A stretch of 64,000 nucleotides of DNA from an uncultured Eubacteriales bacterium. GTDB taxonomy: Bacteria > Bacillota > Clostridia > Lachnospirales > Lachnospiraceae. The notes under the pieces were generated by a model, which had not been told where the DNA came from, made no database searches, and saw only the letters and a list, made by a program, of their open reading frames with translations. The position numbers and the translations under genes were made by a program. Of the stretch, positions 33,195-41,761 are shown in pieces. Where the stretch lies: assembly GCA_900314885.1 (NCBI GenBank), contig OMWY01000002.1:62001-126000 (forward strand), in the 5' to 3' direction. How positions within the stretch are numbered: position 1 is the first letter of the stretch; the number at the start of each line of letters is the position of its first letter.

Positions 33195-33896
33195 ATGCAG
33201 TTTACACTGGACCCCGTGAAAGCGGACAAATTTGAAAATACCATAAATTACCATTTTAAAGACAGAAGTCTTTTGGCGAATGCTCTGACTCACAGCTCAT
33301 ATTCAAATGAGAAGCACTGGCCAAAGAGCTGCTGTAACGAGCGCCTTGAGTTCTTGGGCGATGCTGTTCTTGAACTTTCAAGCAGCGAATTTCTGTTCAA
33401 GGAGTATGGAAATAAGCAGGAAGGTGAGCTTACAAAGCTTCGCGCCTCTATGGTCTGCGAGCCGGCTCTTGCTTATTGCGCAAGAGACATTCATCTTGAA
33501 GACTATATCATGCTTGGCCACGGCGAGGAAATGACCGGCGGCAGAGGTCGCGATTCCATACAGTCAGACGCTTTCGAGGCGGTAATCGGGGCTATTTATT
33601 TAGACGGTGGTTTTACTAACGCAAAAGAGTTCGTGGATAACTTTGTCATGAATGACCTTGAGAATAAGAGGCTCTTCTATGATAGTAAGACTATCTTCCA
33701 GGAAGCTATGCAGAAGGATGGAAACGGAGATATAGAATACAAGCTTGTGAGTGAGTCCGGGCCTGACCACGATAAACATTTCAAAGAAGCCGTATACGTA
33801 GGCGGCAAGCTCTTAGGAGAGGGCGAAGGCCACACCAAAAAAGGCGCTGAGCAGATGGCTGCTTTCAATGCGCTAAAAGCTTTAAGGGAGAAGTAA
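33195..33896 (+). CDS. rnc: Ribonuclease III
   Basis: 233 aa. Catalytic signature ERLEFLGDAVLELS at about residues 50-63; second acidic site DAFEAVIGAIYLDGG; C-terminal dsRNA-binding domain (about 160-230) with GEGHTKKGAEQMAAFNAL. It processes rRNA precursors and other dsRNA. SD AAAGGAGG. Six bases before smc. Confidence 0.96.
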   Translation: MQFTLDPVKADKFENTINYHFKDRSLLANALTHSSYSNEKHWPKSCCNERLEFLGDAVLELSSSEFLFKEYGNKQEGELTKLRASMVCEPALAYCARDIHLEDYIMLGHGEEMTGGRGRDSIQSDAFEAVIGAIYLDGGFTNAKEFVDNFVMNDLENKRLFYDSKTIFQEAMQKDGNGDIEYKLVSESGPDHDKHFKEAVYVGGKLLGEGEGHTKKGAEQMAAFNALKALREK

Positions 33897-33902
33897 AAGT
33901 AT

Positions 33903-36900
33903 ATGTATCTTAAAAGCGTGGAGATACACGGCTTCAAGTCATTCGCGAATCGTATCGTGTTCGAATTTCATAACGGAATAACCGGTATAGTTGGCCCTAA
34001 CGGGAGCGGCAAGAGCAATGTCGGTGATGCCATTAGATGGGTACTCGGCGAGCAGAGCGCGAAACAGCTTCGTGGTGCGAAGATGGAGGATGTAATTTTC
34101 GCCGGAACCGAGACCAGGAAACCTCAGGGCTTTGCCTATGTCGCCCTAACCATGGATAATTCCGATCATGTGCTTCCTGTCGATTTCGACGAAGTTAAGG
34201 TTTCGCGAAGAGTGTACAGGTCAGGCGAGAGCGAGTATAAGATAAATGATTCGAACGTCCGTCTGAAGGATATCCAGGACCTCTTCCTCGATACCGGTGT
34301 CGGTAAGGAGGGCTACTCTATCATAGGCCAGGGCCAGATCGAGAAAATAATAAGTGGCCGTCCCGAGGACAGGCGAGAGCTCTTTGACGAGGCAGCAGGC
34401 ATTACCAAGTTCAAGAAGCGTAAGGCAGAGACTGTCAAGAATCTTGCGGCTGAGCATGATAATCTTAATCGTGTAAATGATATAATCGCCGAGCTTGAAA
34501 AGCAGCGCGGTCCTCTCATGAAGCAGGCCGAGGACGCGAAGAAATATTTAGATCATCGCGAGAAGCTTAAGGGCTACGAGACTGAGTATTTCGTGGAAAA
34601 TTATGACTCGGTCAGTGAAACGAAGGAAAAGGCTGAGGCGAATCTGACAACTGCCCAAAATGACCTTGCTGAGGCTAATCGTGAGTACGATGAGATTAAG
34701 GCCGAGTATGAGCGCCTTGAAAATGTGCTCTCTGACAACGATAAGGCCCTCGAAGAGGAAAATGAGCGCATTTCAGATCTTAAGCTTAAGCGATCAGAGC
34801 TTGATAACGATATAAAACTCACAGAAGAGAAGATAAATTCAGCCCGTTCCATGAATGAGCATTTTAATGAGCGAATTACGTCTTCAGAAAGTAAGCTTGC
34901 CTCAATTGATGAGGAGCTTACGAAAAATAAGGCTGAACGGGAAAGCCTTGATATGGAGAAGGCCGGTCACGAGGAAAAGGTGGCCGCGAAATCCGCTGAG
35001 GCTGACGCCAAGAAAAATGAGATCGCGGGATTAGCCAAGAAGCGCGAGGAGATGATAAAGAAGTCTGCTGACGCCGATCGTGAGCGGGCTGAGGCTTCCG
35101 GTAAGATTGATTTCTACAACCAGGTCATTGAGCAAAATAAGCTTAAGAAGACCGAAATTACGCAGAAACTATTAAGAAATAAGGAGCTTACAGACGGCAT
35201 TGTAAGAGATCTTGCGGAATGTGAGAAGAAGCTCGCCAATCTTAAGGCTGAATACGATAAGCACGACGCTGCCCTTCGTGAGGCTTCAGAGAAGGTGAAG
35301 ACCTTAACAGAGGAGCGGGAAAAGGCAAATCGTGAATTCGAAGAAAAGCAGCGCGAATATTTACGAAGCAAGACCATGCTTGACGCCATGACAGACCATG
35401 CCGAGCGTTACAACGGCTACGGCAGTACGGTAAAGCGGATAATGGAGCACGCAAGTGTCGAGAGCGGCATAATCGGCACGGTAGCGGATATTATTCACGC
35501 GAAGCAAGAATATGAAACCGCTATTGAGACGGCTCTCGGCGGGAACATTTCTCATATAGTTGTAGATAAAGAGGATACGGCGAAGAGAACCATAACCTGG
35601 CTCAAGCAGAACAAGCTCGGTCGCGGGACATTTTTACCTCTTGACTCAGTCAGTGTACATAGCCCCGGGAATTTCGGCGGAGCCCTGAATGAAGAGGGAA
35701 TTGTAGGTGTCGCGGCGGGACTGGTGACGTTCGAACCGAGATTCGCGGCGGTCGTAGCCTATCTTCTCGGAAGAACCCTTGTAGCGAAGGATATGGATGT
35801 CGCTACTAAGATTGCCAGAAAATACCATTATTCCCTAAGGATAGTTACGCTTGACGGCGAACAGCTCTCCCCCGGCGGTTCCATTTCCGGCGGCGCATTT
35901 AAGAACAATTCGAACCTCCTTGGCAGGAACAGGGAAATAGAGGAGCTGACAGAGAAGGTTAAGGCTCTTCAGGGCGAAATGGAGGAAGCTAAGGCAGGAT
36001 TTGTAGCAAAGGCTGATGAGATTAAGAAGGCCTCTGAAGAGGCGAATGAAGCCAAGGATAAGGCAAACGCTATTGTCATAGAAGCCCGCACCCTCCAGAA
36101 TGAAGAAAAGTCTCTCAGCGACCGTAAGCGTGAAAATGAGGCTGCCCTCGAGGAAATTAAGCTTGATGCCACGAACTCCGAGAAGGAGAAGAGCGAAGCC
36201 GAGACTGCGCTCGCCGAGCTTAAGGCTTCTTTCAGTGAAAATGTGACAGAAGACGGAAGGTCTCTTGACGAGGCTCTTGTTGCTCTTGACAGCGAGTCGA
36301 AGGAGGCAGAGGCAGCGCTCGATATTTTAAATGAAGAACTTATAAACCTTCGTACAGGCGCGGCCGGAACCGACGAAAAAATAGCCTTTAATGACAGGGA
36401 GTGTGAGCGTATTACAAATGAACGGAACGCTGTACTCTCTGAGATTGATGACCTGAAGGAAAATAATGGCAATTACGAATCTGAGCTCGCAGAGAGGGAA
36501 GCAGCCATTGAGAATGGAAAGAAGGAAATAGCTAAGACCGAATCCGAACTTTCTGAGGCTGAAGAAAAACGGACGAGGTTAATTTCCGAGAAGGAAGAGA
36601 TCACTAAGAGCCACAGCACATTTTTCACACGCCGTGAAGAGGTGAACGATCGAAAGAGCGGTCTCGACGCTGAGATTGTAAGACTTAACTCCCAGATAGA
36701 GAAGGCCGAGAGCGACCTCGAAGGCATGGTTTCTTATATGCAGGAGGAGTATAACCTCACATATTCAGAAATCGTGAAGACGAGACCCGAGCCGGCGCAT
36801 GGCGAAGAGAAGCTTACAAGCTTTGCCCTTAAGAAGCTCATCACAAGCGAGAAAAATGAGATAAAGGAGCTAGGCAACGTAAATGTAAACGCGGTAGACG

Positions 36901-37481
36901 AGTTCAGAGAGCTTGATGAACGCTACTCTCTTCTTACGACCCAGCAGAGCGATATAGCTGCGGCGGAAGAGAAACTGCAGGAAATCATAAGAGACCTCGA
37001 CACGAAGATGCGCGAGCAGTTTACGGAACGCTTTGAGAAGATTAATACGGAATTCGACAAAACATTCAAGGAACTTTTCGGAGGCGGCAAGGGTAAGCTC
37101 GAGCTGGTCGAAGATGAGGATATACTTGAGGCGGGCATCAGGATAAACGCCCAACCGCCGGGCAAGAAACTCCAGAATATGATGCAGCTTTCGGGTGGTG
37201 AGAAGTCGCTCACGGCGATTTCCCTACTCTTTGCGATTCAAAGCCTCTCTCCGTCGCCATTCTGTCTTCTTGATGAGATTGAAGCGGCGCTTGATGATTC
37301 GAATGTAGTACGCTTCGCTGAATATTTGCACAGACTCACCGACCATACCCAGTTCATAGTCATCACTCACAGACGAGGCACCATGAATGCGGCCGACGTC
37401 CTCTATGGTATTACCATGCAGGAAAAGGGCGTATCGACGATGGTTTCGGTAAATCTTATAGAATCAGAACTTGATAACTGA
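33903..37481 (+). CDS. smc: Chromosome segregation ATPase SMC
   Basis: 1192 aa, normal length. N-terminal Walker A GPNGSGKSNVGDAIRWVLG (residues 32-50), two long Glu/Lys-rich coiled coils (about 170-500 and 680-1020), a hinge at about 515-660 (SGIIGTVADIIHAK, GNISHIVVDKEDTA), and the C-terminal signature LSGGEKSLTAISLLFAIQS with Walker B CLLDEIEAALDD. It compacts and segregates chromosomes with ScpAB. Lies between rnc and ftsY as in other Firmicutes. Confidence 0.97.
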   Translation: MYLKSVEIHGFKSFANRIVFEFHNGITGIVGPNGSGKSNVGDAIRWVLGEQSAKQLRGAKMEDVIFAGTETRKPQGFAYVALTMDNSDHVLPVDFDEVKVSRRVYRSGESEYKINDSNVRLKDIQDLFLDTGVGKEGYSIIGQGQIEKIISGRPEDRRELFDEAAGITKFKKRKAETVKNLAAEHDNLNRVNDIIAELEKQRGPLMKQAEDAKKYLDHREKLKGYETEYFVENYDSVSETKEKAEANLTTAQNDLAEANREYDEIKAEYERLENVLSDNDKALEEENERISDLKLKRSELDNDIKLTEEKINSARSMNEHFNERITSSESKLASIDEELTKNKAERESLDMEKAGHEEKVAAKSAEADAKKNEIAGLAKKREEMIKKSADADRERAEASGKIDFYNQVIEQNKLKKTEITQKLLRNKELTDGIVRDLAECEKKLANLKAEYDKHDAALREASEKVKTLTEEREKANREFEEKQREYLRSKTMLDAMTDHAERYNGYGSTVKRIMEHASVESGIIGTVADIIHAKQEYETAIETALGGNISHIVVDKEDTAKRTITWLKQNKLGRGTFLPLDSVSVHSPGNFGGALNEEGIVGVAAGLVTFEPRFAAVVAYLLGRTLVAKDMDVATKIARKYHYSLRIVTLDGEQLSPGGSISGGAFKNNSNLLGRNREIEELTEKVKALQGEMEEAKAGFVAKADEIKKASEEANEAKDKANAIVIEARTLQNEEKSLSDRKRENEAALEEIKLDATNSEKEKSEAETALAELKASFSENVTEDGRSLDEALVALDSESKEAEAALDILNEELINLRTGAAGTDEKIAFNDRECERITNERNAVLSEIDDLKENNGNYESELAEREAAIENGKKEIAKTESELSEAEEKRTRLISEKEEITKSHSTFFTRREEVNDRKSGLDAEIVRLNSQIEKAESDLEGMVSYMQEEYNLTYSEIVKTRPEPAHGEEKLTSFALKKLITSEKNEIKELGNVNVNAVDEFRELDERYSLLTTQQSDIAAAEEKLQEIIRDLDTKMREQFTERFEKINTEFDKTFKELFGGGKGKLELVEDEDILEAGIRINAQPPGKKLQNMMQLSGGEKSLTAISLLFAIQSLSPSPFCLLDEIEAALDDSNVVRFAEYLHRLTDHTQFIVITHRRGTMNAADVLYGITMQEKGVSTMVSVNLIESELDN

Positions 37482-37492
37482 AAGGAGTAAGA

Positions 37493-38638
37493 ATGGGGGA
37501 AGAAAACGAGACAGAAGCTAAGAAGCCGGGCTTCTTCAAGCGCCTCTTCGGAGGCCTCGAGAAGACCAGGAAGAGCATAGCTGACGCGGTTGGAAATGTA
37601 TTTTCCTACAGCAAAATTGATGATGACTTTTACGAGGACCTCGAAGAGACCCTTATCATGGCGGACGTCGGAATCGGCGCTGCCGAAGAGGTTATAGAGA
37701 GCCTTAAGGAAAAGGTTAAGGAGAACAAGGTTAAGAGTCCTTCAGAATGCCGTGAGCTTCTTGCCGACAGCCTGGTTGAGCTCATGGAGACAGGTGAGGA
37801 TGCCTATTCATTTGAAAATGAGAGGTCTGTCGTAATTCTCATCGGTGTAAACGGTGTAGGTAAGACGACGAGCGCAGGCAAGCTTGCGGCTCAGTTTGCC
37901 CACGACGGTAAGAAGGTGATTCTCGCCGCGGCCGATACCTTCAGGGCAGCAGCGATTGAGCAGTTAACAGAATGGGCCCACAGGGCTGACGTGCCTATAA
38001 TAGCTCAGAGTGAGGGAAGCGATCCCGCGGCTGTCGTATTTGACGCTATAAGCTCAGCCAAGGCAAGGAACGCTGATATCCTTATCTGCGATACGGCAGG
38101 GCGGCTTCACAATAAGAAAAATCTCATGAACGAGCTTGGGAAGATTTACCGGGTAATAGAGCGTGAATACGGTGACGCTAAGCTTGAGACTCTTGCGGTG
38201 GTTGATGCCACGACAGGTCAGAACGCAAAGGAACAGGCTAAACAGTTCTCGGAGGTTGCCCATATAGATGGCATTATTCTTACAAAGCTTGACGGATCCG
38301 CAAAGGGTGGCATTGCTATAGCCATAGAAAAGGAGTTGGGAATTCCTGTAAAATATATCGGCGTCGGAGAGCAGATAGACGATTTGCAGAAGTTCGATGC
38401 CCGTGCCTTTGTAAACGCCCTTCTTGGTGTGGAAGAGAGTGAAGAGGAGGCAGAGCCGATTGCCGAAGAGACACCTGTTTCTGAGGAAGCTCCTGTTATG
38501 GAAGCTATTCCAAATTCTGATAGTGAGCCGGAAGCCCTTGACACAGGCGATGATGACAATCATAATATAGAACAAACGGCCGAAGAGTCCGAAGAAGCAC
38601 CAAAGAAAAAGCATTGGTGGTCGTTTGGAAAGGGGTAA
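37493..38638 (+). CDS. ftsY: Signal recognition particle receptor FtsY with C-terminal acidic extension
   Basis: 381 aa. The NG domain (about 10-314) contains GVNGVGKTTSAGKLA, DTAGRLHNKKNLM and TKLDGSAKGGIAIAIE. It receives SRP-ribosome complexes at the membrane. The N-terminal A domain is only about 20 residues (KKPGFFKRLFGGLEKT, a basic amphipathic helix). An unusual ~67-residue acidic tail begins at about residue 315 and ends with KKKHWWSFGKG, a basic/aromatic stretch that could bind membrane. SD AAAGGAG. ilvA starts 3 bases after. Confidence 0.95.
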   Translation: MGEENETEAKKPGFFKRLFGGLEKTRKSIADAVGNVFSYSKIDDDFYEDLEETLIMADVGIGAAEEVIESLKEKVKENKVKSPSECRELLADSLVELMETGEDAYSFENERSVVILIGVNGVGKTTSAGKLAAQFAHDGKKVILAAADTFRAAAIEQLTEWAHRADVPIIAQSEGSDPAAVVFDAISSAKARNADILICDTAGRLHNKKNLMNELGKIYRVIEREYGDAKLETLAVVDATTGQNAKEQAKQFSEVAHIDGIILTKLDGSAKGGIAIAIEKELGIPVKYIGVGEQIDDLQKFDARAFVNALLGVEESEEEAEPIAEETPVSEEAPVMEAIPNSDSEPEALDTGDDDNHNIEQTAEESEEAPKKKHWWSFGKG

Positions 38639-38641
38639 TAT

Positions 38642-39853
38642 ATGTTAACATTAGATAAATTCGAGGAAGCAGCGGAAATCGTAAAGAAGGTCACTAATCC
38701 TACAGACCTAGTCTACAGCGAATTTTTCTCAAACAGCTGCAATAACAAGGTCTATCTTAAGCCTGAAAATATGCAGTATACAGGCGCCTACAAGGTCCGC
38801 GGAGCTTATTATAAGATAAGCACCATGACCGAAGCGGAACGTGAAAAGGGCCTCGTCACAGCGAGCGCCGGCAATCACGCCCAGGGAGTTGCCTATGCTG
38901 CTAAGAAATTTGGCGTAAAGGCTATAGTTGTAATGCCAACGACCACACCACTTATTAAGGTTAACCGTACAAAGGGTTACGGTGCCGAAGTCATTTTACA
39001 CGGAGACGTATATGATGACGCCGCGGAATATGCCGTAAAACTCGCAAAAGACCGTGGCATGACATTTGTCCATCCTTTTAATGACGAGACAGTCGCTACA
39101 GGCCAGGGAACCATTGCCTATGAGATAATAAAGGAACTCCCTGACGTAGACTATATCCTTGTACCTATCGGAGGAGGCGGCCTCGCCTGCGGTGTCAGCA
39201 CATGCGCGAAGCTTATGAACCCTAATGTCAAGGTTATAGGCGTTGAGCCTGCCGGAGCGGCATCAATGACCGCAAGCTTCGAGGTGGGTCACGTTACAAC
39301 CCTCGCTCACGTTGACACCATCGCCGACGGTACGGCAGTAAGGACACCGGGAGACAAGGTATTTCCTTATGTGAAGAAGAACCTTGACGATATCATTACA
39401 ATAGAGGATTCAGAGCTTACCCTTACCTTCCTTGATATGCTTGAAAATCACAAGATGGTAGCCGAGAACTCAGGCCTCCTTTCTGTAGCCGCATTGAAGC
39501 ACTTGAATGTAAAGGATAAGAAAATCGCCTGCATAATATCAGGTGGTAATATAGATGTTATAACCATCGCTTCTATGGTTCAGCACGGACTTATTCAGCG
39601 TGGCAGGGTATTTACGGTATCTGTAAATCTCCCTGACCGCCCGGGTGAGCTTGCTAAGGTTGCGGGTATTATCGCGGATCTCCAGGGCAATGTCATCCGC
39701 CTTGAGCATAACCAGTTTGTAAATATCAACAGGAATACAGCTGTAGAGCTCATAATCACACTCGAAGCCTTCGGTATGGAGCACAAGCAGAAGATAATTG
39801 AGGGACTGGCTGAGAAGGGCTACAATCCTCGCGAGGTACAAGTAAAAATGTGA
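38642..39853 (+). CDS. ilvA: Threonine ammonia-lyase (threonine deaminase), ACT-containing
   Basis: 403 aa. PLP Lys in GAYKVRGAYYK (near residue 52), SAGNHAQGVAYAAKKFG, PIGGGGLACGVS (phosphate-binding Gly loop), and a C-terminal ACT domain (about 330-403, SVNLPDRPGELAKVAGIIAD). It makes 2-oxobutanoate for isoleucine synthesis. The single ACT domain and length fit the TdcB/short IlvA type, which may be catabolic or biosynthetic. Three bases after ftsY and 12 before DGC 3. Confidence 0.92.
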   Translation: MLTLDKFEEAAEIVKKVTNPTDLVYSEFFSNSCNNKVYLKPENMQYTGAYKVRGAYYKISTMTEAEREKGLVTASAGNHAQGVAYAAKKFGVKAIVVMPTTTPLIKVNRTKGYGAEVILHGDVYDDAAEYAVKLAKDRGMTFVHPFNDETVATGQGTIAYEIIKELPDVDYILVPIGGGGLACGVSTCAKLMNPNVKVIGVEPAGAASMTASFEVGHVTTLAHVDTIADGTAVRTPGDKVFPYVKKNLDDIITIEDSELTLTFLDMLENHKMVAENSGLLSVAALKHLNVKDKKIACIISGGNIDVITIASMVQHGLIQRGRVFTVSVNLPDRPGELAKVAGIIADLQGNVIRLEHNQFVNINRNTAVELIITLEAFGMEHKQKIIEGLAEKGYNPREVQVKM

Positions 39854-39865
39854 GGGGACAGCTAT

Positions 39866-41041
39866 ATGACGTTGAAAGTTCCTGAAGAGGTATACCGGTT
39901 TTTTATGTCATCCACGGTTAACACAGGCGCTATCATGAGCACGAATTTCATAGGTATCATGCTCATGATAAGCATGGCTATGAATGGAATGTGGCGTTTT
40001 CGTTCCAGGTACAAGGAAGACAGATTTTTAACGTGGATGTTCTTTTTTGCTACGGTTTCATGCATTTCAGACCAGGTTACGGCTCTGGTTAACGGTAAGG
40101 AAAACCCTGTATGCATTGAGCTGAATATGATATGCAACAGCACTCTCTATTTTTCGGCTATTGTCGCTATATACTGTTGGACTATCATGATGGAGAGGCA
40201 CCTCTTCGGTACACAGAAAAAGAGCCACTATGTACTTGTGAGCATACCGACCCTTGTGGCCTTTATTCTTTTGATAATTAATTTCTTTGAGCCGGTGCTT
40301 TTTTCGGTAGAATATCACAATATATACAGGAGACTTAGAGGATATAATATAATCGTGATTATAGAAATCGGGTATCTCCTGTATGCTTTTTTAAGGTATT
40401 TTACGGCGAAGCTTCGCGGCGGCCTCTTTAAATTTTTCCCGGTCTGGAACTTCGTAATTCCGGTATTCGCCGGTGTTATTATTCAGTCATTTGTATACGG
40501 AATTTCAATCGTGCCGGCAAGCTGCGCCGTGGCAAGCGCCAGCATATGCACCAGCCTCCAAAATGAATTAATTTACAGAGACGACCTGACGGGGCTCTTT
40601 AACAGGGCTTATCTTGAGTATATTCTTACAAAGCTTGAGGGAGGAAAATCAAAGAAGCTCACCGGCGTTATGATGGACATGAATGATTTTAAGGGAATAA
40701 ATGATACCTATGGTCATTCTGTCGGAGATGAGGCTTTAGTCAATGTAAGCCGCATTCTTGAGCATTGTGTAAGTGAATATGGTTCCGTAATCCGCTTCGC
40801 GGGAGATGAATTTATATTATTAATAAATTCAACCGATGAAAATGTTACTAAACCCTTGCTGGACAAAATTACCGACGAGCTTGATGAATTTAATAAAACC
40901 GGAGATTATGAATATAAATTGTCTCTCTCCTACGGTATGGAAATATTCGAGCCGACCAAGGAAGGACGAACAGAGTTCTTTAATAAGATAGATAAGAAGA
41001 TGTACGAAAGCAAGAGAAAATACCATGGGGACAGGTTTTAA
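39866..41041 (+). CDS. Membrane diguanylate cyclase with AGDEF motif (DGC 3)
   Basis: 391 aa. About six membrane helices (25-230) without a large outside domain, then a GGDEF domain (about 240-390): DDLTGLFNRAYLE, MNDFKGINDTYGHSVGDEAL and RFAGDEF. AGDEF in place of GGDEF is known to be active in some cyclases, so activity is possible but less certain. No RxxD I-site (SEYG). Its last codons (G-D-R-F-stop) lie within the palindrome at 41027-41050. Overall layout resembles DGC 6. The sensed signal is unknown. Confidence 0.85.
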   Translation: MTLKVPEEVYRFFMSSTVNTGAIMSTNFIGIMLMISMAMNGMWRFRSRYKEDRFLTWMFFFATVSCISDQVTALVNGKENPVCIELNMICNSTLYFSAIVAIYCWTIMMERHLFGTQKKSHYVLVSIPTLVAFILLIINFFEPVLFSVEYHNIYRRLRGYNIIVIIEIGYLLYAFLRYFTAKLRGGLFKFFPVWNFVIPVFAGVIIQSFVYGISIVPASCAVASASICTSLQNELIYRDDLTGLFNRAYLEYILTKLEGGKSKKLTGVMMDMNDFKGINDTYGHSVGDEALVNVSRILEHCVSEYGSVIRFAGDEFILLINSTDENVTKPLLDKITDELDEFNKTGDYEYKLSLSYGMEIFEPTKEGRTEFFNKIDKKMYESKRKYHGDRF

Positions 41042-41050
41042 CCTGTCCCC
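41027..41050. terminator. Perfect 11-bp palindrome GGGGACAGG...CCTGTCCCC
   Basis: GGGGACAGGTT, TT, AACCTGTCCCC. It overlaps the DGC 3 stop codon and sits 5 bases from the rubrerythrin stop on the other strand. It belongs to the GGGGACA palindromes seen at 17336 and 62163 and may end both convergent transcripts. Confidence 0.7.
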
Positions 41051-41055
41051 TTACC

Positions 41056-41595
41056 TTAATAGTTGTTTGCCTGTCTCTCAAAATAGCTCTTCGGATGAGC
41101 GCATACCGGACATTTTTCAGGTGGCTCCTTCCCTACGAAGACACATCCGCAGTTACGGCATACCCAGATAGTTTCATCTTCTCCGACAAATACGGTGCCG
41201 TTCTTAACCTTATCAAAAAGTGCAGCGTATCTGTCCTCGTGATGGTGTTCTATGTCGGCAACGCATCTGAAGAGGCGGGCAATCTCAGTGAAGCCTTCCT
41301 TGTCAGCGGTTTCGGCGAACTCCTTATACATCTCGGTCCACTCGTAATGCTCTCCTTCGGCCGCCGCCTCAAGATTACTGAGAGTGTCCTTAATTGCGCC
41401 GCCCTCGAGGAGCTTGAACCACATCTTGGCATGCTCCTTCTCGTTGTTGGCTGTTTCCTGGAAGATTGCCGCGATCTGCTCGTAGCCGTCCTTCTTAGCC
41501 TTGCTTGCGAAGTAGTCATACTTGTTTCTAGCCTGAGACTCACCCGCAAACGCTGTCCATAAGTTCTTTTCAGTCTGTGAACCCTTTAATTCCAT
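41056..41595 (-). CDS. rbr: Rubrerythrin
   Basis: 179 aa. The N-terminal ferritin-like diiron domain has [17 protein letters not shown] and [16 protein letters not shown], then EHYEW and [11 protein letters not shown]; the C-terminal rubredoxin-like domain has CRNCG and [11 protein letters not shown]. It reduces hydrogen peroxide in anaerobes. Monocistronic, with its own extended -10 promoter and SD AAGGAGG. Supports an anaerobic host. Confidence 0.95.
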   Translation of the reverse strand: MELKGSQTEKNLWTAFAGESQARNKYDYFASKAKKDGYEQIAAIFQETANNEKEHAKMWFKLLEGGAIKDTLSNLEAAAEGEHYEWTEMYKEFAETADKEGFTEIARLFRCVADIEHHHEDRYAALFDKVKNGTVFVGEDETIWVCRNCGCVFVGKEPPEKCPVCAHPKSYFERQANNY

Positions 41596-41628
41596 AATGC
41601 TACCTCCTTAAAAAATTTTTATATATCT

Positions 41629-41637
41629 ATTATATCA
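41629..41637 (-). promoter_or_regulatory. Extended -10 promoter of rubrerythrin
   Basis: On the minus strand TGA-TATAAT, about 30 bases before the start codon. No good -35 at 17 bp, consistent with an extended -10 promoter. I see no clear PerR box. Confidence 0.6.
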
Positions 41638-41680
41638 CAATCTAATCAGGAATGCCACTATTACTATCTTACAATTCCTC

Positions 41681-41710
41681 TTGCAATCCTCTCTGTATTT
41701 GTTATATAAT
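41681..41710 (+). promoter_or_regulatory. leuS promoter
   Basis: TTGCAA (41681-41686), 18-bp spacer, TATAAT (41705-41710). The resulting leader is about 45 nt, so there is no room for a T-box. Confidence 0.7.
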
Positions 41711-41761
41711 AATGGCAGTGTGCCTATAGGGCAGTAGTTTATGGAAAAAGAGGTCAGAGCG

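Noticed and set aside
41095..41562. 155-codon plus-strand ORF over rubrerythrin
   Set aside because: Antisense to a gene with complete diiron and rubredoxin motifs.
41596..41761. T-box riboswitch before leuS
   Set aside because: The leader from the predicted promoter is about 45 nt and lacks the T-box core and a terminator/antiterminator pair.
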